DNA from: Massiliimalia massiliensis
GTDB lineage: Bacteria > Bacillota > Clostridia > Oscillospirales > Ruminococcaceae
NCBI RefSeq assembly: GCF_900155615.1
Contig: NZ_FUHT01000004.1
Span: 744,001-808,000, forward strand
Direction of reading: 5' to 3'
DNA: 64,000 nucleotides
Shown: one piece after another, positions 26,051 to 34,985 of the stretch
Layout of the letters: each line of letters opens with the position of its first letter
How positions within the stretch are numbered: position 1 is the stretch's first letter
Translations under genes and position numbers: made by a program
Notes under the pieces: model-generated
Databases searched by the model: none
Seen by the model: only the letters and a program-made list of their open reading frames with translations
What the model was told of the DNA's origin: nothing

Positions 26051-26085
26051 TCTCTACCACTCCTGTAATATTGTTTGGTTGCCTC

Positions 26086-26439
26086 CTAGTCCAGCAGCTC
26101 CTTCATGTCGATTGTTTCTCCGTCAGACCACAGGCGTTCCAATGTATAAAATTTTCTGGTTTCTTCATGAAATACATGTACAATGACGTCGCCATAATCC
26201 ATGATGATCCAGTTTGCGTACTGATACCCCTCTAATTTTCGCGGTTCAACTCCTTTTTCCTTGAGCTGAAATTCCACCTCGTCCACCAGTGCCTTGACAT
26301 GGGTCGAGCTGGTAGTAGAGGCAATGACAAAATAGTCTGCGATGATGGTCAGGTCATTGACTTTAATCACCTGAATATCCTCTGCTTTTTTATTATCCAA
26401 TACCTTTACAATATCTTTTGTTAGTTCAAAAGACGTCAT
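26086..26439 (-). CDS. rsfS: Ribosomal silencing factor RsfS
   Basis: A 117-residue protein that binds L14 of the 50S subunit and blocks subunit joining under nutrient stress. The segments IKVNDLTIIADYFVIASTTSSTHVKALVDEVE, GYQYANWIIMDYGDVIVHVFHEETRKFYTLERLW are characteristic. The ATG at 26439 is preceded by AAAGGAG; the open frame extends 18 codons further up without an SD. The yqeK-rsfS-leuS order is common in Firmicutes. Confidence 0.96.
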   Translation of the reverse strand: MTSFELTKDIVKVLDNKKAEDIQVIKVNDLTIIADYFVIASTTSSTHVKALVDEVEFQLKEKGVEPRKLEGYQYANWIIMDYGDVIVHVFHEETRKFYTLERLWSDGETIDMKELLD

Positions 26440-26579
26440 ACGCTTCTCTCCTTTAATCCCCTGACGCCGAGGAGACAGGCTCCTGTTCCCCATTCAGCTC
26501 GTCAAAGGTGCTCACCTGGTTTTCAGGTGATGAATAGCTGTTCGTCAGTTCTTTTGGCTATCTTTTTCCTCGGCATAAT

Positions 26580-27164
26580 CTATCGTTCATTCTGATGGCC
26601 TGCCATTCTGCAATACTCGTTATATGCCTGTATCGTGTCAACAGGAAGCAGGCATTCGTCCCTTACCAGATAGCGGATGCTGTACTTTAAAAATTCCAGC
26701 ATACACCGGTTTAAGCCATCCATTGCCAGGCGGCGGAATTCCTCCACCCGTTTATAGTCTCTGTCCTCCGAGACTGCATCTGCAAGATAGATAATTTTCT
26801 CTAAATCGGACATTCCCGCCCTTGCGGTCGTATGGTAACGGACTGCGTTGAGAATCTCTGCGTCCTGCACGCTCAGGATATCCCGGGCATAGATCCGCGC
26901 AGTTACCGCATGGTAAAGGCTTGGACTCTCCAGAATCACATTATCCTTTATTATATCAAATTCCTGTATCATTTTCAACTGTTCTGCCGGATCAACTTCT
27001 TTTGTGATGTCATGGAGCAGTGCGGCAATCTCCGCCTTTTCTGTGTTTACCCCATACCGCAGGGCCATTTTTCCGGCCTGCCTTGCTACTGAGAAAACAT
27101 GGTTTGCGCGTTTTTTGGAAAGCCGCTCCTTGACGAGCCGTTCCAGCTCAGTGATTTCTACCAT
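26580..27164 (-). CDS. yqeK: HD-domain Ap4A hydrolase YqeK
   Basis: A 194-residue HD-superfamily metal-dependent hydrolase. Members of the YqeK family split diadenosine tetraphosphate symmetrically into two ADP. The metal ligands are the first His in RANHVFSVARQA, HD in ALLHDITKE, His in YHAVTARIYA and the later RYHTT and IIYLADAVSEDRDY. In-frame ATGs at 27176 and 27173 are possible starts, with a tight SD (AAAGGA). It lies between nadD and rsfS, the conserved order. Confidence 0.93.
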   Translation of the reverse strand: MVEITELERLVKERLSKKRANHVFSVARQAGKMALRYGVNTEKAEIAALLHDITKEVDPAEQLKMIQEFDIIKDNVILESPSLYHAVTARIYARDILSVQDAEILNAVRYHTTARAGMSDLEKIIYLADAVSEDRDYKRVEEFRRLAMDGLNRCMLEFLKYSIRYLVRDECLLPVDTIQAYNEYCRMAGHQNER

Positions 27165-27191
27165 GCCGGTCATCATTCCTTTCGCACTTTG

Positions 27192-27815
27192 TCACGCTTT
27201 TCCTTTTCCGAATTGGTATAGGCCATGCTTTTTGATATATTCCAACACGCCTGCCGGGAGAAGGCCGGATACTGTTTCATCCCCAAGATGCAGCGCCTTT
27301 CTGACCTGCGTGGAGGAAAGGGGCAGTGCGTGAAACCGGACAATCCTGACGCGGCTTGACAGGCTGCCAAGCTTTTCGGTATACTGTACCATCCGGTCGT
27401 ATTCTTCCCTTTCCCGTGCCCCTGCCACCAAAAAAGCCAGTGACAGGATCTCCTGATAACGGTACCATTTATGAAAGGAATACAGCATATCGCTCCCGAT
27501 GATGAAATACAGCTCCGCCTGGGGATAAAGCCGTTTGATCTCCTGAAGAGTATATACGGTATAGCTGATACCATCCATACGCAGCTCCAGATCGCTTGCT
27601 TCCAGAAAAGGGTATTCTCCCGCCGCAATACGGCACATCTCATACCGGTCTGTCTCCCCTGCCAGATATCCGACTTCCTTATGGGGAGGAATATGATCCG
27701 GCATCAGGATCATCCGGTCAAATTGGAGCTCTTTCTGGCATTCCACGCACAGATGAAGGTGTCCGTTATGAATCGGGTTAAAGGTTCCGCCGAAAATTGC
27801 GATTCTTTCTTTCAT
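27192..27815 (-). CDS. nadD: Nicotinate-nucleotide adenylyltransferase NadD
   Basis: A 207-residue nucleotidyltransferase that turns nicotinate mononucleotide and ATP into deamido-NAD in NAD synthesis. The nucleotide-binding motif GGTFNPIHNGHL (residues about 9-20) and the C-terminal ISSTQVR-like segment (here LSSTQVRKAL) are diagnostic. FIIGSDMLYSFHKWYR matches the NaMN-binding part. The ATG at 27815 is favoured over a start three codons up because GGCGG lies 10 bp before it. It is cotranscribed with yqeK (27-bp gap). Confidence 0.96.
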   Translation of the reverse strand: MKERIAIFGGTFNPIHNGHLHLCVECQKELQFDRMILMPDHIPPHKEVGYLAGETDRYEMCRIAAGEYPFLEASDLELRMDGISYTVYTLQEIKRLYPQAELYFIIGSDMLYSFHKWYRYQEILSLAFLVAGAREREEYDRMVQYTEKLGSLSSRVRIVRFHALPLSSTQVRKALHLGDETVSGLLPAGVLEYIKKHGLYQFGKGKA

Positions 27816-27866
27816 GCTGATCATGCCGCCTTTGTGATAATAAGGCGATCCTTTCTCAAGGGTAGA

Positions 27867-28160
27867 TTACCTGCCGAGCTCATAAACCGGTTCTTTTGGG
27901 TTTCGTTTATAAAGCACAAACCGGGTGCCGATCACCTGGACAACCTCCGAACCAGTCTGTTTCGAGATTTCAATTGCAGCTTCCTTTGCTGTCAATAATG
28001 AGTTTTCCAGCACCCGCATTTTAATCATTTCCCGGGCATTTAATGCATCGTTCACCTGTTGGATCACAGTTTCAGTGATACCGCTTTTCCCAACCTGGAG
28101 GATCGTCTCCATCTGGTTGGCATAGCCTCTTAAGGCCGCACGCTGTTTACTTGTCAACAT
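27867..28160 (-). CDS. yhbY: CRM-domain RNA-binding protein YhbY
   Basis: A 97-residue single CRM-domain protein associated with pre-50S particles in relatives. MLTSKQRAALRGYANQMETILQVGKSGIT is diagnostic, the GxxG-type loop is GKSG, and the C-terminal RNPKEP fits. It acts in ribosome assembly. It lies between the XTP/dITP pyrophosphatase gene (5-bp gap) and nadD. Confidence 0.95.
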   Translation of the reverse strand: MLTSKQRAALRGYANQMETILQVGKSGITETVIQQVNDALNAREMIKMRVLENSLLTAKEAAIEISKQTGSEVVQVIGTRFVLYKRNPKEPVYELGR

Positions 28161-28165
28161 CTATT

Positions 28166-28753
28166 TTAAATTCCTTTCAAATCTTCTTCCATTTTCCGGA
28201 GCGCCGCTCCGCGGTGGCTTAGCTGATCCTTTTCTTCTCCGCTCAAGGCCGCGAAGCTGTCCGTATCGCTGACCATGAAAATCGGGTCATAACCAAATCC
28301 GTTATCTCCCAGCATTTCCCAGCCAATGAAGCCTTCACAGGTTCCGATATAAGTGCGCCGGTCAGTTTCACTCAAGATCAGATGAATTGCCGAGACAAAC
28401 CGTGCCGTCCTTTTGTCTTTCGGAACATCCCTGAGCCTTTGCAGGATCAGGGTACATTTGTCCCGGTCGGTTAATCCCGGCCCGCCGAAGCGGGCGGAAT
28501 AAATTCCCGGTTCGCCGCCCAGGTAATCAACCTCCAGCCCGGAATCGTCTGCAATGGTAGGCAATCCTGCCGCACGGAAAATTGCTTCTGCCTTAAGAGA
28601 AGCATTTTCCGCAAAGGTGGTTCCGGTTTCCTCTACATCAATATCCACATCAGCTTCCGCCTGGGAAAGCACCCGGTAACCCAACGGCTCAAGGATCCGC
28701 CTGAATTCTACTAATTTATGCGCGTTTTGGGTTGCTGCAACTAATTTTATCAT
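28166..28753 (-). CDS. rdgB: XTP/dITP diphosphatase (RdgB/HAM1)
   Basis: A 195-residue house-cleaning pyrophosphatase that removes deaminated purine nucleotides (ITP, dITP, XTP) from the pool. The N-terminal KLVAATQNAHKLVEFRRIL, DDSGLEVDYLGGEPGIYSARFGG and FGYDPIFM segments and the final SHRGAAL are signatures. Several starts are possible (28768, 28765); 28753 matches the usual protein beginning. It lies in one transcription unit between ftsY and yhbY. Confidence 0.95.
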   Translation of the reverse strand: MIKLVAATQNAHKLVEFRRILEPLGYRVLSQAEADVDIDVEETGTTFAENASLKAEAIFRAAGLPTIADDSGLEVDYLGGEPGIYSARFGGPGLTDRDKCTLILQRLRDVPKDKRTARFVSAIHLILSETDRRTYIGTCEGFIGWEMLGDNGFGYDPIFMVSDTDSFAALSGEEKDQLSHRGAALRKMEEDLKGI

Positions 28754-28777
28754 CGTTGTATCCATCACCTTCTGTGC

Positions 28778-29686
28778 TTATTCGTCAAACAGGGCGTCCG
28801 CAAAGTCCTGCGGACTGAACGGCTGCAGATCGTCAATCTGCTCTCCGACGCCAATGTATTTTACCGGAAGTCCCAGCTCGTCCTTGATCGCGATGACAAT
28901 TCCCCCCCGGGCAGTGCCGTCAAGCTTTGTAAGCACAATTCCTGTGATTCCGGCTGCTTCCTGGAACTGTTTGGCTTGGGTGACCGCGTTCTGGCCGGTT
29001 GTCGCGTCCAGAACAAGGAGGATTTCCTTGTCGCAGCCAGCCATTTCCCGGTCAATCACCCGAGAAATTTTACTGAGCTCGTCCATCAGATTTTTCTTAT
29101 TATGCAGCCGGCCCGCCGTATCGCAGATAATCACATCGCAGCCGCGTGCTTTTCCGGCGCTGATTGCATCAAATACTACGGCAGCCGGATCAGCGCCCTC
29201 CTTGTGTTTGATCAGCTCTACGCCCGCGCGGTCGCTCCAAATTTCAAGCTGCTCAATTGCGGCGGCGCGGAAGGTGTCGGCAGCGCCCAGGATCACTTTT
29301 TTCCCCTGCGCCTTCAAGTTTGCCGCAAGCTTGCCGATGGTCGTGGTTTTCCCAACCCCGTTGACCCCGATCACCAAGATGATGGAGGGTTTGGTGGAGA
29401 GATTTAATTCTTCCCCGCCAGCCAGCATATTGGTAATAATCTCTTTCATCATGCCTTTAATCTTGGAGGGGTCGGTCTCTCCTGTTTCCCTGATCTTCTC
29501 ACGGAGAAGGTCGCAGATTTTAACTGAGGTTGCTACCCCTACATCAGACATGATCAGGGTTTCCTCCAGCTCTTCAAAAAACTCCTCGTCAATTTTTGTA
29601 AAGGAGTTAATCAGGGTTTCCACCTGTTTGACCATGTTGTCCTTGGTCTTTTTAAGCCCAGATTTAATTTTATCAAATAATCCCAT
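28778..29686 (-). CDS. ftsY: Signal recognition particle receptor FtsY
   Basis: A 302-residue SRP GTPase that receives ribosome-nascent-chain complexes at the membrane. It is essentially an NG domain with a short N-terminal basic helix (MGLFDKIKSGLKKTKDNMVKQ) and no acidic A domain. G motifs: GVNGVGKTTTIGKLA (near 107), DTFRAAA (near 136), DTAGR (near 190), TKLDG (near 255) and GVGEQIDDL near the end. The smc-ftsY pairing (20-bp gap) is conserved across Firmicutes. Confidence 0.97.
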   Translation of the reverse strand: MGLFDKIKSGLKKTKDNMVKQVETLINSFTKIDEEFFEELEETLIMSDVGVATSVKICDLLREKIRETGETDPSKIKGMMKEIITNMLAGGEELNLSTKPSIILVIGVNGVGKTTTIGKLAANLKAQGKKVILGAADTFRAAAIEQLEIWSDRAGVELIKHKEGADPAAVVFDAISAGKARGCDVIICDTAGRLHNKKNLMDELSKISRVIDREMAGCDKEILLVLDATTGQNAVTQAKQFQEAAGITGIVLTKLDGTARGGIVIAIKDELGLPVKYIGVGEQIDDLQPFSPQDFADALFDE

Positions 29687-29706
29687 CGTTTCTGTTCTCC
29701 CCTAAA

Positions 29707-32700
29707 CTAGCCTTCCAGCTTGCCAAGCTTCTGTTCCACTTCCTGAACATTGAGCTGGAGCAGCTTGGACACGCCTTCCTCCTGCATCGTCACGCCGTAG
29801 AGTACGTCGGCCTCCTCCATGGTGCCGCGGCGGTGCGTGATCATGATAAACTGAGTATGGTCGCTCATCAGGCGCAGATATTCAGCATATTTCGTAACAT
29901 TAACGTCGTCAAGCGCCGCTTCAATCTCATCAAGGATGCAAAACGGAGCCGGGCGTACCTTAAGAATTGCAAAATAAATCGCAATTGCTACGAAAGCCTG
30001 CTCCCCGCCGGACAAGAGCGTCAGATTTTTGATGATTTTTCCCGGAGGTTCCACAAAGATTTCTATTCCGGATTCCAGGACATTGTCCGGATCGGTCAGC
30101 TTTAACTCTGCCCGTCCGCCGCCAAACAGCTCGACGAAAATTCTCTGGAAATGCTGATTGATCTGATGGAAGCTCTCTTCAAAAATCTCCTGCATCTTCC
30201 CGGTCAGTTCCGTGATCAGCCGTTCGAGCTCCGCCTTGGACTTTTCCACATCCTTGAGCTGCCTGCTCAAAAACTCGTACCGCTCCGATACCTCCTGGTA
30301 TTCCTCAATCGCCGCAACATTCACGCTGCCCAGCGACCGAATTTTCCCGCGCAGGGACTGCAATTGCTTCTCTGCCGCCGCAAGATCGCCGACCGGTTTT
30401 GCAAAAGCATCGGCCTCGCTTTTGGTTAGCTGATATTCTTCCCAGAGCTTATTGATAATGCTGTCATATTCTTTTTGGACTGCAGAAATCCGTTCTTCCA
30501 GGCGGGCAATTTCCTGCACCAGCTTTTCCTTCTGAACGGAGACGCTGCGTTCCTCGCCCCGCAGCTTGGTAGTCATCCCCTCAAGCTTATTGCGCTGTTC
30601 CATCCTGTCCGAAACAGCAGCGTCCATCGAAGCGGATTCTTCCTTTGCCGCTTGAATCTGCCCTTTGATTTGTACGATGCGGCTCTGAATCTCTTCATCC
30701 TGTTGCAGGTAAGCCTGGTATTGACCTTGGAGGGCCTCCTGCTGTTCCTTTGCCGCCTCTCCGCGGAGCCCCAGCTCTCTAATAAGATTTTCCAGGGACT
30801 GGATATCCTTCTGGATTTCAACCTGCCGAAGCCTTAACTCCTGTAAGGAACCGGTCAGCTCCATCCGGGTTTCATTAGCGGTACTGTGTTCGCCCTGCAT
30901 CGCAGAAAGCTGCTGTCTGCCTTCCAAAAGCTGCCGCTCGATTACGGCACTCTGTTCCTTCCAGGCAGCAAGCTGTTTTTTTGTTTTCTCCAATTCGTCT
31001 TCAGCAAAGCGGAATTCTTCCTCGGCAGCAGAAAGCTGCTCTTTTTCCTGCTCCAACAGCAAAGCAAGGCGTTTTTCTTCCCCTTCGCAGCGAATTTTAT
31101 CCTCGTTGACGGTGAGAAGCTCGCTGTGGATCGCGGACATCTGGGCACTTAATGCGCCGGCCTCCCGCTGCAAAGCCTGCTGCGCATTCTGAGCCTCTGT
31201 CAACTGATGCTGCAGGATGCCCGCTTCCTCATGCAGCTTGGCAATATCCGACTTCCGGCTTAGGATTCCCTGGTTGCGGCCTTTCAGCGAGCCGCCGGTC
31301 ATAGAACCGCCGGCATTGACTACCTGGCCGTCCAGAGTCACAATTTTAAATTTATAGCCATTCTTTTTCGCAATGAAAACCGCAGTATCTAAATCTTCTA
31401 CGATCACGATCCGCCCGAGCAGGGAATCAACCACACCCCGGTAGCGCGGTTCAAACTGCACCAAATCGCTTCCCAAGGCGACAAAGCCGTCTAGCTGCTC
31501 AAAGCCGGAAGTATTCAGCCGGCTTCCCTTCACCGAGCTCAGCGGCAAAAAGGTCGCACGTCCCGCATTTTCCTGTTTCAGAAAATGGATGGCGCCTTTC
31601 GCATTCTGCTCTGTCTCAACCACAATATTCTGCAGCATCCCGCCCAACGCGATTTCAATTGCGGTGGAATGCTGTTCCTGGACAGTAATAATCTGGGATA
31701 CAGTTCCAAGGATGCCGTTTAAGGCGCCATGCTTTCCCTGGCGCAGAACTGCCTTGACGCTGAAGGCAAAGCCCTCCATATTCTGTTCCAGGTCTTCCAG
31801 CAGCTTTGCCTTCTGGCGTTTTTCCTTGATTCCAAGCTCTAAGGAAGCGAGCCTTTGCTGCGCCTCTTCCAGCTTCTTCTGGCGGCTTGCCAGCTTCATC
31901 TGATAGCCGCCTTCCGCGTTTTGCAGGGAAACGGTCTGTTCCTCCAGACGGGCCATCAAGGAACGCGCCTGTGAAAGCTCCTTTTCATCTGCCTGCATTG
32001 CTTCGCGCTTCAAATCCATCATATCCCGATAACCGGCCAGCCTCTGCTGTGTTTCGGTAATCCGGGATTCAGCCTGCAGGATGTGCATCTGGTTCTGAGA
32101 CTGTTCGACCAGCAATTCATTCAGCCGGCGGTTTAACGCTTCTGCTGATTCAGAATACTGGTCAGTTTGCTCTGTCAGGGCGAGCAGCTCCTGCTCTTTC
32201 TCCGAAATTTCCTGTTCCAGGCCGGCAAGCGACTGGCTCAATTCTTCCAGCTTCGCCTGATTGTCACCGATCTCTCCGGAAAGGCGCTCTTCCGACTGCC
32301 CGAATTGCTCCAGCTCCAGATGGATACGCTTTTTATTTTCTTCATTATGGTGCAGGTCATTCTCGCAGACCGCAATCTGAGAATGAAAGGCGGAAACCTT
32401 TTGTTCTGTTTCATCCTTTTGGCGGCGCAGCTCATCAATATCAACCAGACACTGCTGCATCTGCTGATAAACCTCCTGAATCTGCGCTTCGATTCCCTCG
32501 ACCTGCTGTTCGATTTCTTCCTGTTCCAGCCGGAACGCCAGCATTTTATCGCTCTGATCCTTCAGCGATACATTCGCGTGCGCCAGGTTCTGGGACCACA
32601 CCGATATCTCAAGGGACTTTTTCTCTTCTGCGAGCTCGAGAAAGCGCTTTGCCTTTTCAGACTGCTGGCGCAAAGGTTCTACCCGCTCTTCCAATTCAGA

Positions 32701-33285
32701 GAGGATATCCAAAAGACGGACGAGATTTTCATCCGCATTGGCAAGCTTCCGCTGGGCTTCATTTTTTCGGTAGCGGTATTTGGATATTCCCGCTGCCTCC
32801 TCGAAAATTTCCCTGCGTTCGTCGCTTTTGGACTGGACAATCTCCGCAATCCTGCCCTGCCCGACCATCGCATAACCGTCCCGGCCAAGGCCAGTATCCA
32901 TAAACAGCTCGTTGACGTCACGGAGACGGACATTTGCACGATTAATCATATATTCGCTTTCACCGGAACGGTAATATTTCCGGGTAATGACAACCTCGTC
33001 GCTGTCGATTCCCAGCGAGTGGTCACAGTTATCGATTACCAGGGAAACCTCCGCAAAGCCCTGTGATTTTCTGGCCTTTGTTCCGGTAAAGATTACGTCC
33101 TCCATTTTTGCGCCGCGCAGGTTTTTGGTGGATTGCTCGCCCATAACCCAGCGCACTGCGTCGCTGATATTGCTTTTTCCGCTTCCGTTGGGCCCGACGA
33201 CTGCTGTCAGACCCTTTCCGAACGAAATTTTCGTTTTATCAGGAAAGGATTTAAATCCCTGTATTTCCAATGATTTTAAAAGCAA
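29707..33285 (-). CDS. smc: Chromosome segregation protein SMC
   Basis: A 1192-residue condensin ATPase. Walker A GPNGSGKSN is at residues 31-39. Long coiled-coil arms span about 170-500 and 670-1010. The hinge is at about 510-660, with the Gly-rich GGSMTGGS. Signature LSGGEQA and Walker B FCILDEIEAALDD are near 1100-1135. ScpA and ScpB are not in the window. The start is TTG with GAGGTGG just upstream. It is part of the rnc-elp3-smc-ftsY string of close or overlapping genes. Confidence 0.98.
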   Translation of the reverse strand: MLLKSLEIQGFKSFPDKTKISFGKGLTAVVGPNGSGKSNISDAVRWVMGEQSTKNLRGAKMEDVIFTGTKARKSQGFAEVSLVIDNCDHSLGIDSDEVVITRKYYRSGESEYMINRANVRLRDVNELFMDTGLGRDGYAMVGQGRIAEIVQSKSDERREIFEEAAGISKYRYRKNEAQRKLANADENLVRLLDILSELEERVEPLRQQSEKAKRFLELAEEKKSLEISVWSQNLAHANVSLKDQSDKMLAFRLEQEEIEQQVEGIEAQIQEVYQQMQQCLVDIDELRRQKDETEQKVSAFHSQIAVCENDLHHNEENKKRIHLELEQFGQSEERLSGEIGDNQAKLEELSQSLAGLEQEISEKEQELLALTEQTDQYSESAEALNRRLNELLVEQSQNQMHILQAESRITETQQRLAGYRDMMDLKREAMQADEKELSQARSLMARLEEQTVSLQNAEGGYQMKLASRQKKLEEAQQRLASLELGIKEKRQKAKLLEDLEQNMEGFAFSVKAVLRQGKHGALNGILGTVSQIITVQEQHSTAIEIALGGMLQNIVVETEQNAKGAIHFLKQENAGRATFLPLSSVKGSRLNTSGFEQLDGFVALGSDLVQFEPRYRGVVDSLLGRIVIVEDLDTAVFIAKKNGYKFKIVTLDGQVVNAGGSMTGGSLKGRNQGILSRKSDIAKLHEEAGILQHQLTEAQNAQQALQREAGALSAQMSAIHSELLTVNEDKIRCEGEEKRLALLLEQEKEQLSAAEEEFRFAEDELEKTKKQLAAWKEQSAVIERQLLEGRQQLSAMQGEHSTANETRMELTGSLQELRLRQVEIQKDIQSLENLIRELGLRGEAAKEQQEALQGQYQAYLQQDEEIQSRIVQIKGQIQAAKEESASMDAAVSDRMEQRNKLEGMTTKLRGEERSVSVQKEKLVQEIARLEERISAVQKEYDSIINKLWEEYQLTKSEADAFAKPVGDLAAAEKQLQSLRGKIRSLGSVNVAAIEEYQEVSERYEFLSRQLKDVEKSKAELERLITELTGKMQEIFEESFHQINQHFQRIFVELFGGGRAELKLTDPDNVLESGIEIFVEPPGKIIKNLTLLSGGEQAFVAIAIYFAILKVRPAPFCILDEIEAALDDVNVTKYAEYLRLMSDHTQFIMITHRRGTMEEADVLYGVTMQEEGVSKLLQLNVQEVEQKLGKLEG

Positions 33286-33298
33286 TGTTCCACCTCGA

Positions 33299-34297
33299 CT
33301 ATTCTAATACCTTTATTTCATATGCCGCCAGGGAGGGTTCCCCGGCAATTTTAATCCTTTGTTTCCATTCCTGCTCTAAATAGATTATATTCTTCCTGCG
33401 CTGGCCGATCATTTTAGACAGCTCGGAGCTTTTTACCTGTAAAGTCACCTTGTCCCCGCTGCCGTGAAAAGGAAGGCGCAGAGCGCGATCTAAATAGATT
33501 CTGCTTTCGCATAGCTCCCGGAAAGCAGGATGGTAAATTCCGCCCGCCATTTCCTGTTCTATATCGCGGGAAGCATGGAGGCCAACCCGGATCACATCAA
33601 TTCCCCGTCCGGCGAAAAATTCAAGCATACCGGCACAAAGAGAGACCGCCTCCTCCATCGGATAGGGCTGATACCTCCCGTTTCTCAGCTTCTCTTCCAG
33701 CTCTGTTCCGCGCAGGATTACCGTCGGATAAATCCGGACGGTTTTCGGAAAAAGCCCGGCAAGCTGTTCTGCCGTTTCCCTGTCCTTTTCCGGAGTCGAA
33801 CCATAAAGCCCTACCATCATCTGAAGCCCAAGCTCAAATCCGTAACCGTGAATCAGCTCTGAAGCTTCACAAACCTGCCTGGCGGTATGTCCCCGGCGGT
33901 TTGCCTTGAGCACATCATCGTCCATGCTCTGGGCTCCAAGCTCGACTGCAGTGACATCATATTCATACAGAATATTCAGTATCTCCGGGCTGATCGCATC
34001 CGGCCGGGTGGATACCCGGATTCCCCGGCAGCCGAACCGCCGGACATACTCTCTGCCAACCGACAGAAGGCCGGTCATATAATGCTGTTCAAGCATCGTA
34101 AAGCTTCCGCCGAAAAAAGCGATTTCCGTTTCCTCCGGCGGGGCAGCCAGTGTCAGAAAGGCCTGTTCCAGTTCCTTCCTGACCCGCTCGATAGATGGTG
34201 CGGACTGTGTTCCCGAAATTGTCCTCTGGTTGCAGAAGCTGCATTGATTCGGACAGCCCGCATTTGGGATAAACAGTGCAACATTGCTATGTTTCAT
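33299..34297 (-). CDS. Elp3-like radical-SAM protein
   Basis: A 332-residue radical S-adenosylmethionine protein of the group found between rnc and smc in many Clostridia. The cluster-binding cysteines are C15, C19 and C22 (CPNQCSFC, a C-x3-C-x2-C spacing). GGSFTMLE and GLQMMVGLYGST follow the radical-SAM barrel pattern. It resembles the radical-SAM half of Elp3/YhcC but lacks an acetyltransferase domain. A role in tRNA modification is plausible, given the family and the neighbours, but unproven. The start overlaps the rnc end by 11 bp. Confidence 0.88.
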   Translation of the reverse strand: MKHSNVALFIPNAGCPNQCSFCNQRTISGTQSAPSIERVRKELEQAFLTLAAPPEETEIAFFGGSFTMLEQHYMTGLLSVGREYVRRFGCRGIRVSTRPDAISPEILNILYEYDVTAVELGAQSMDDDVLKANRRGHTARQVCEASELIHGYGFELGLQMMVGLYGSTPEKDRETAEQLAGLFPKTVRIYPTVILRGTELEEKLRNGRYQPYPMEEAVSLCAGMLEFFAGRGIDVIRVGLHASRDIEQEMAGGIYHPAFRELCESRIYLDRALRLPFHGSGDKVTLQVKSSELSKMIGQRRKNIIYLEQEWKQRIKIAGEPSLAAYEIKVLE

Positions 34298-34967
34298 AAC
34301 CCATCAGCCCTAATGCTTCTTTGGCGGCAATTTGTTCCGCCTGCTTTTTGCTTCTTCCGATGCCGGTGCCGATTACATTGGAATTCAAATGAACTTCCAC
34401 CATAAAAGTTTTATTATGATCCGGCCCTTTTTCTTCTACCAGCACATATTCAATCTTCTCTTCTCGATTTTTCTGGATAATCTCCTGCAAAGCCGTTTTA
34501 TAATCGCTGACATAGGTGATCTTTTTAACGTCCAGCTTTTCAGGAATAAAACGCAGAACAAAATTCCTGGCTTCATCCAATCCACTATCCAGATAAATCG
34601 AGGCAATCACCGCTTCAAATGCATCAGCCAAAATAGAGGGACGTTCCCGTCCGCCGGTCATTTCTTCCCCTTTTCCGAGAATGAGGTATTCGCCGAGATT
34701 AATTTTTAAGGCAAACTGATGCAGACTCTTTTCACAGACTAACGAAGCCCGCAGCTTGGTCAGCTCCCCTTCCGGAAGATGGGTATAATGCTCGAACAGA
34801 TGCTGCGCGACAATAATCGAGAGAACGGAATCTCCCAAAAATTCCAGCCTCTGATTATTTTTCAGGTGTTTTTTCCCTTCATTGGCATAGGACGGATGAG
34901 TCAGAGCCTCTTTCATCCAGCTTTTATTGTGGTAATGATACTGGATCATCTTTTCAAAGTCTAGCAA
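34287..34967 (-). CDS. rnc: Ribonuclease III
   Basis: A 226-residue double-strand-specific endoribonuclease for rRNA and mRNA processing. The catalytic signature QRLEFLGDSVLSIIVAQHLF (near residue 40) and the second acidic cluster ADAFEAVIASIYLD (near 115) hold the Mg2+ ligands. A dsRNA-binding domain follows (about 155-226; KTALQEIIQ, GIGRSKKQAEQIAAKEAL). The TTG at 34967 with GGAGG 9 bp upstream is preferred to the TTG at 34976. plsX lies directly upstream, and no acpP gene separates them. Confidence 0.96.
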   Translation of the reverse strand: MLDFEKMIQYHYHNKSWMKEALTHPSYANEGKKHLKNNQRLEFLGDSVLSIIVAQHLFEHYTHLPEGELTKLRASLVCEKSLHQFALKINLGEYLILGKGEEMTGGRERPSILADAFEAVIASIYLDSGLDEARNFVLRFIPEKLDVKKITYVSDYKTALQEIIQKNREEKIEYVLVEEKGPDHNKTFMVEVHLNSNVIGTGIGRSKKQAEQIAAKEALGLMGYET

Positions 34968-34985
34968 GGGTAACAACCTCCCTGA

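Noticed and set aside
26051-26085. T-box leader for leuS
   Set aside because: Only 35 bp separate rsfS and leuS; there is no room for a T-box and none of its conserved bases is seen.
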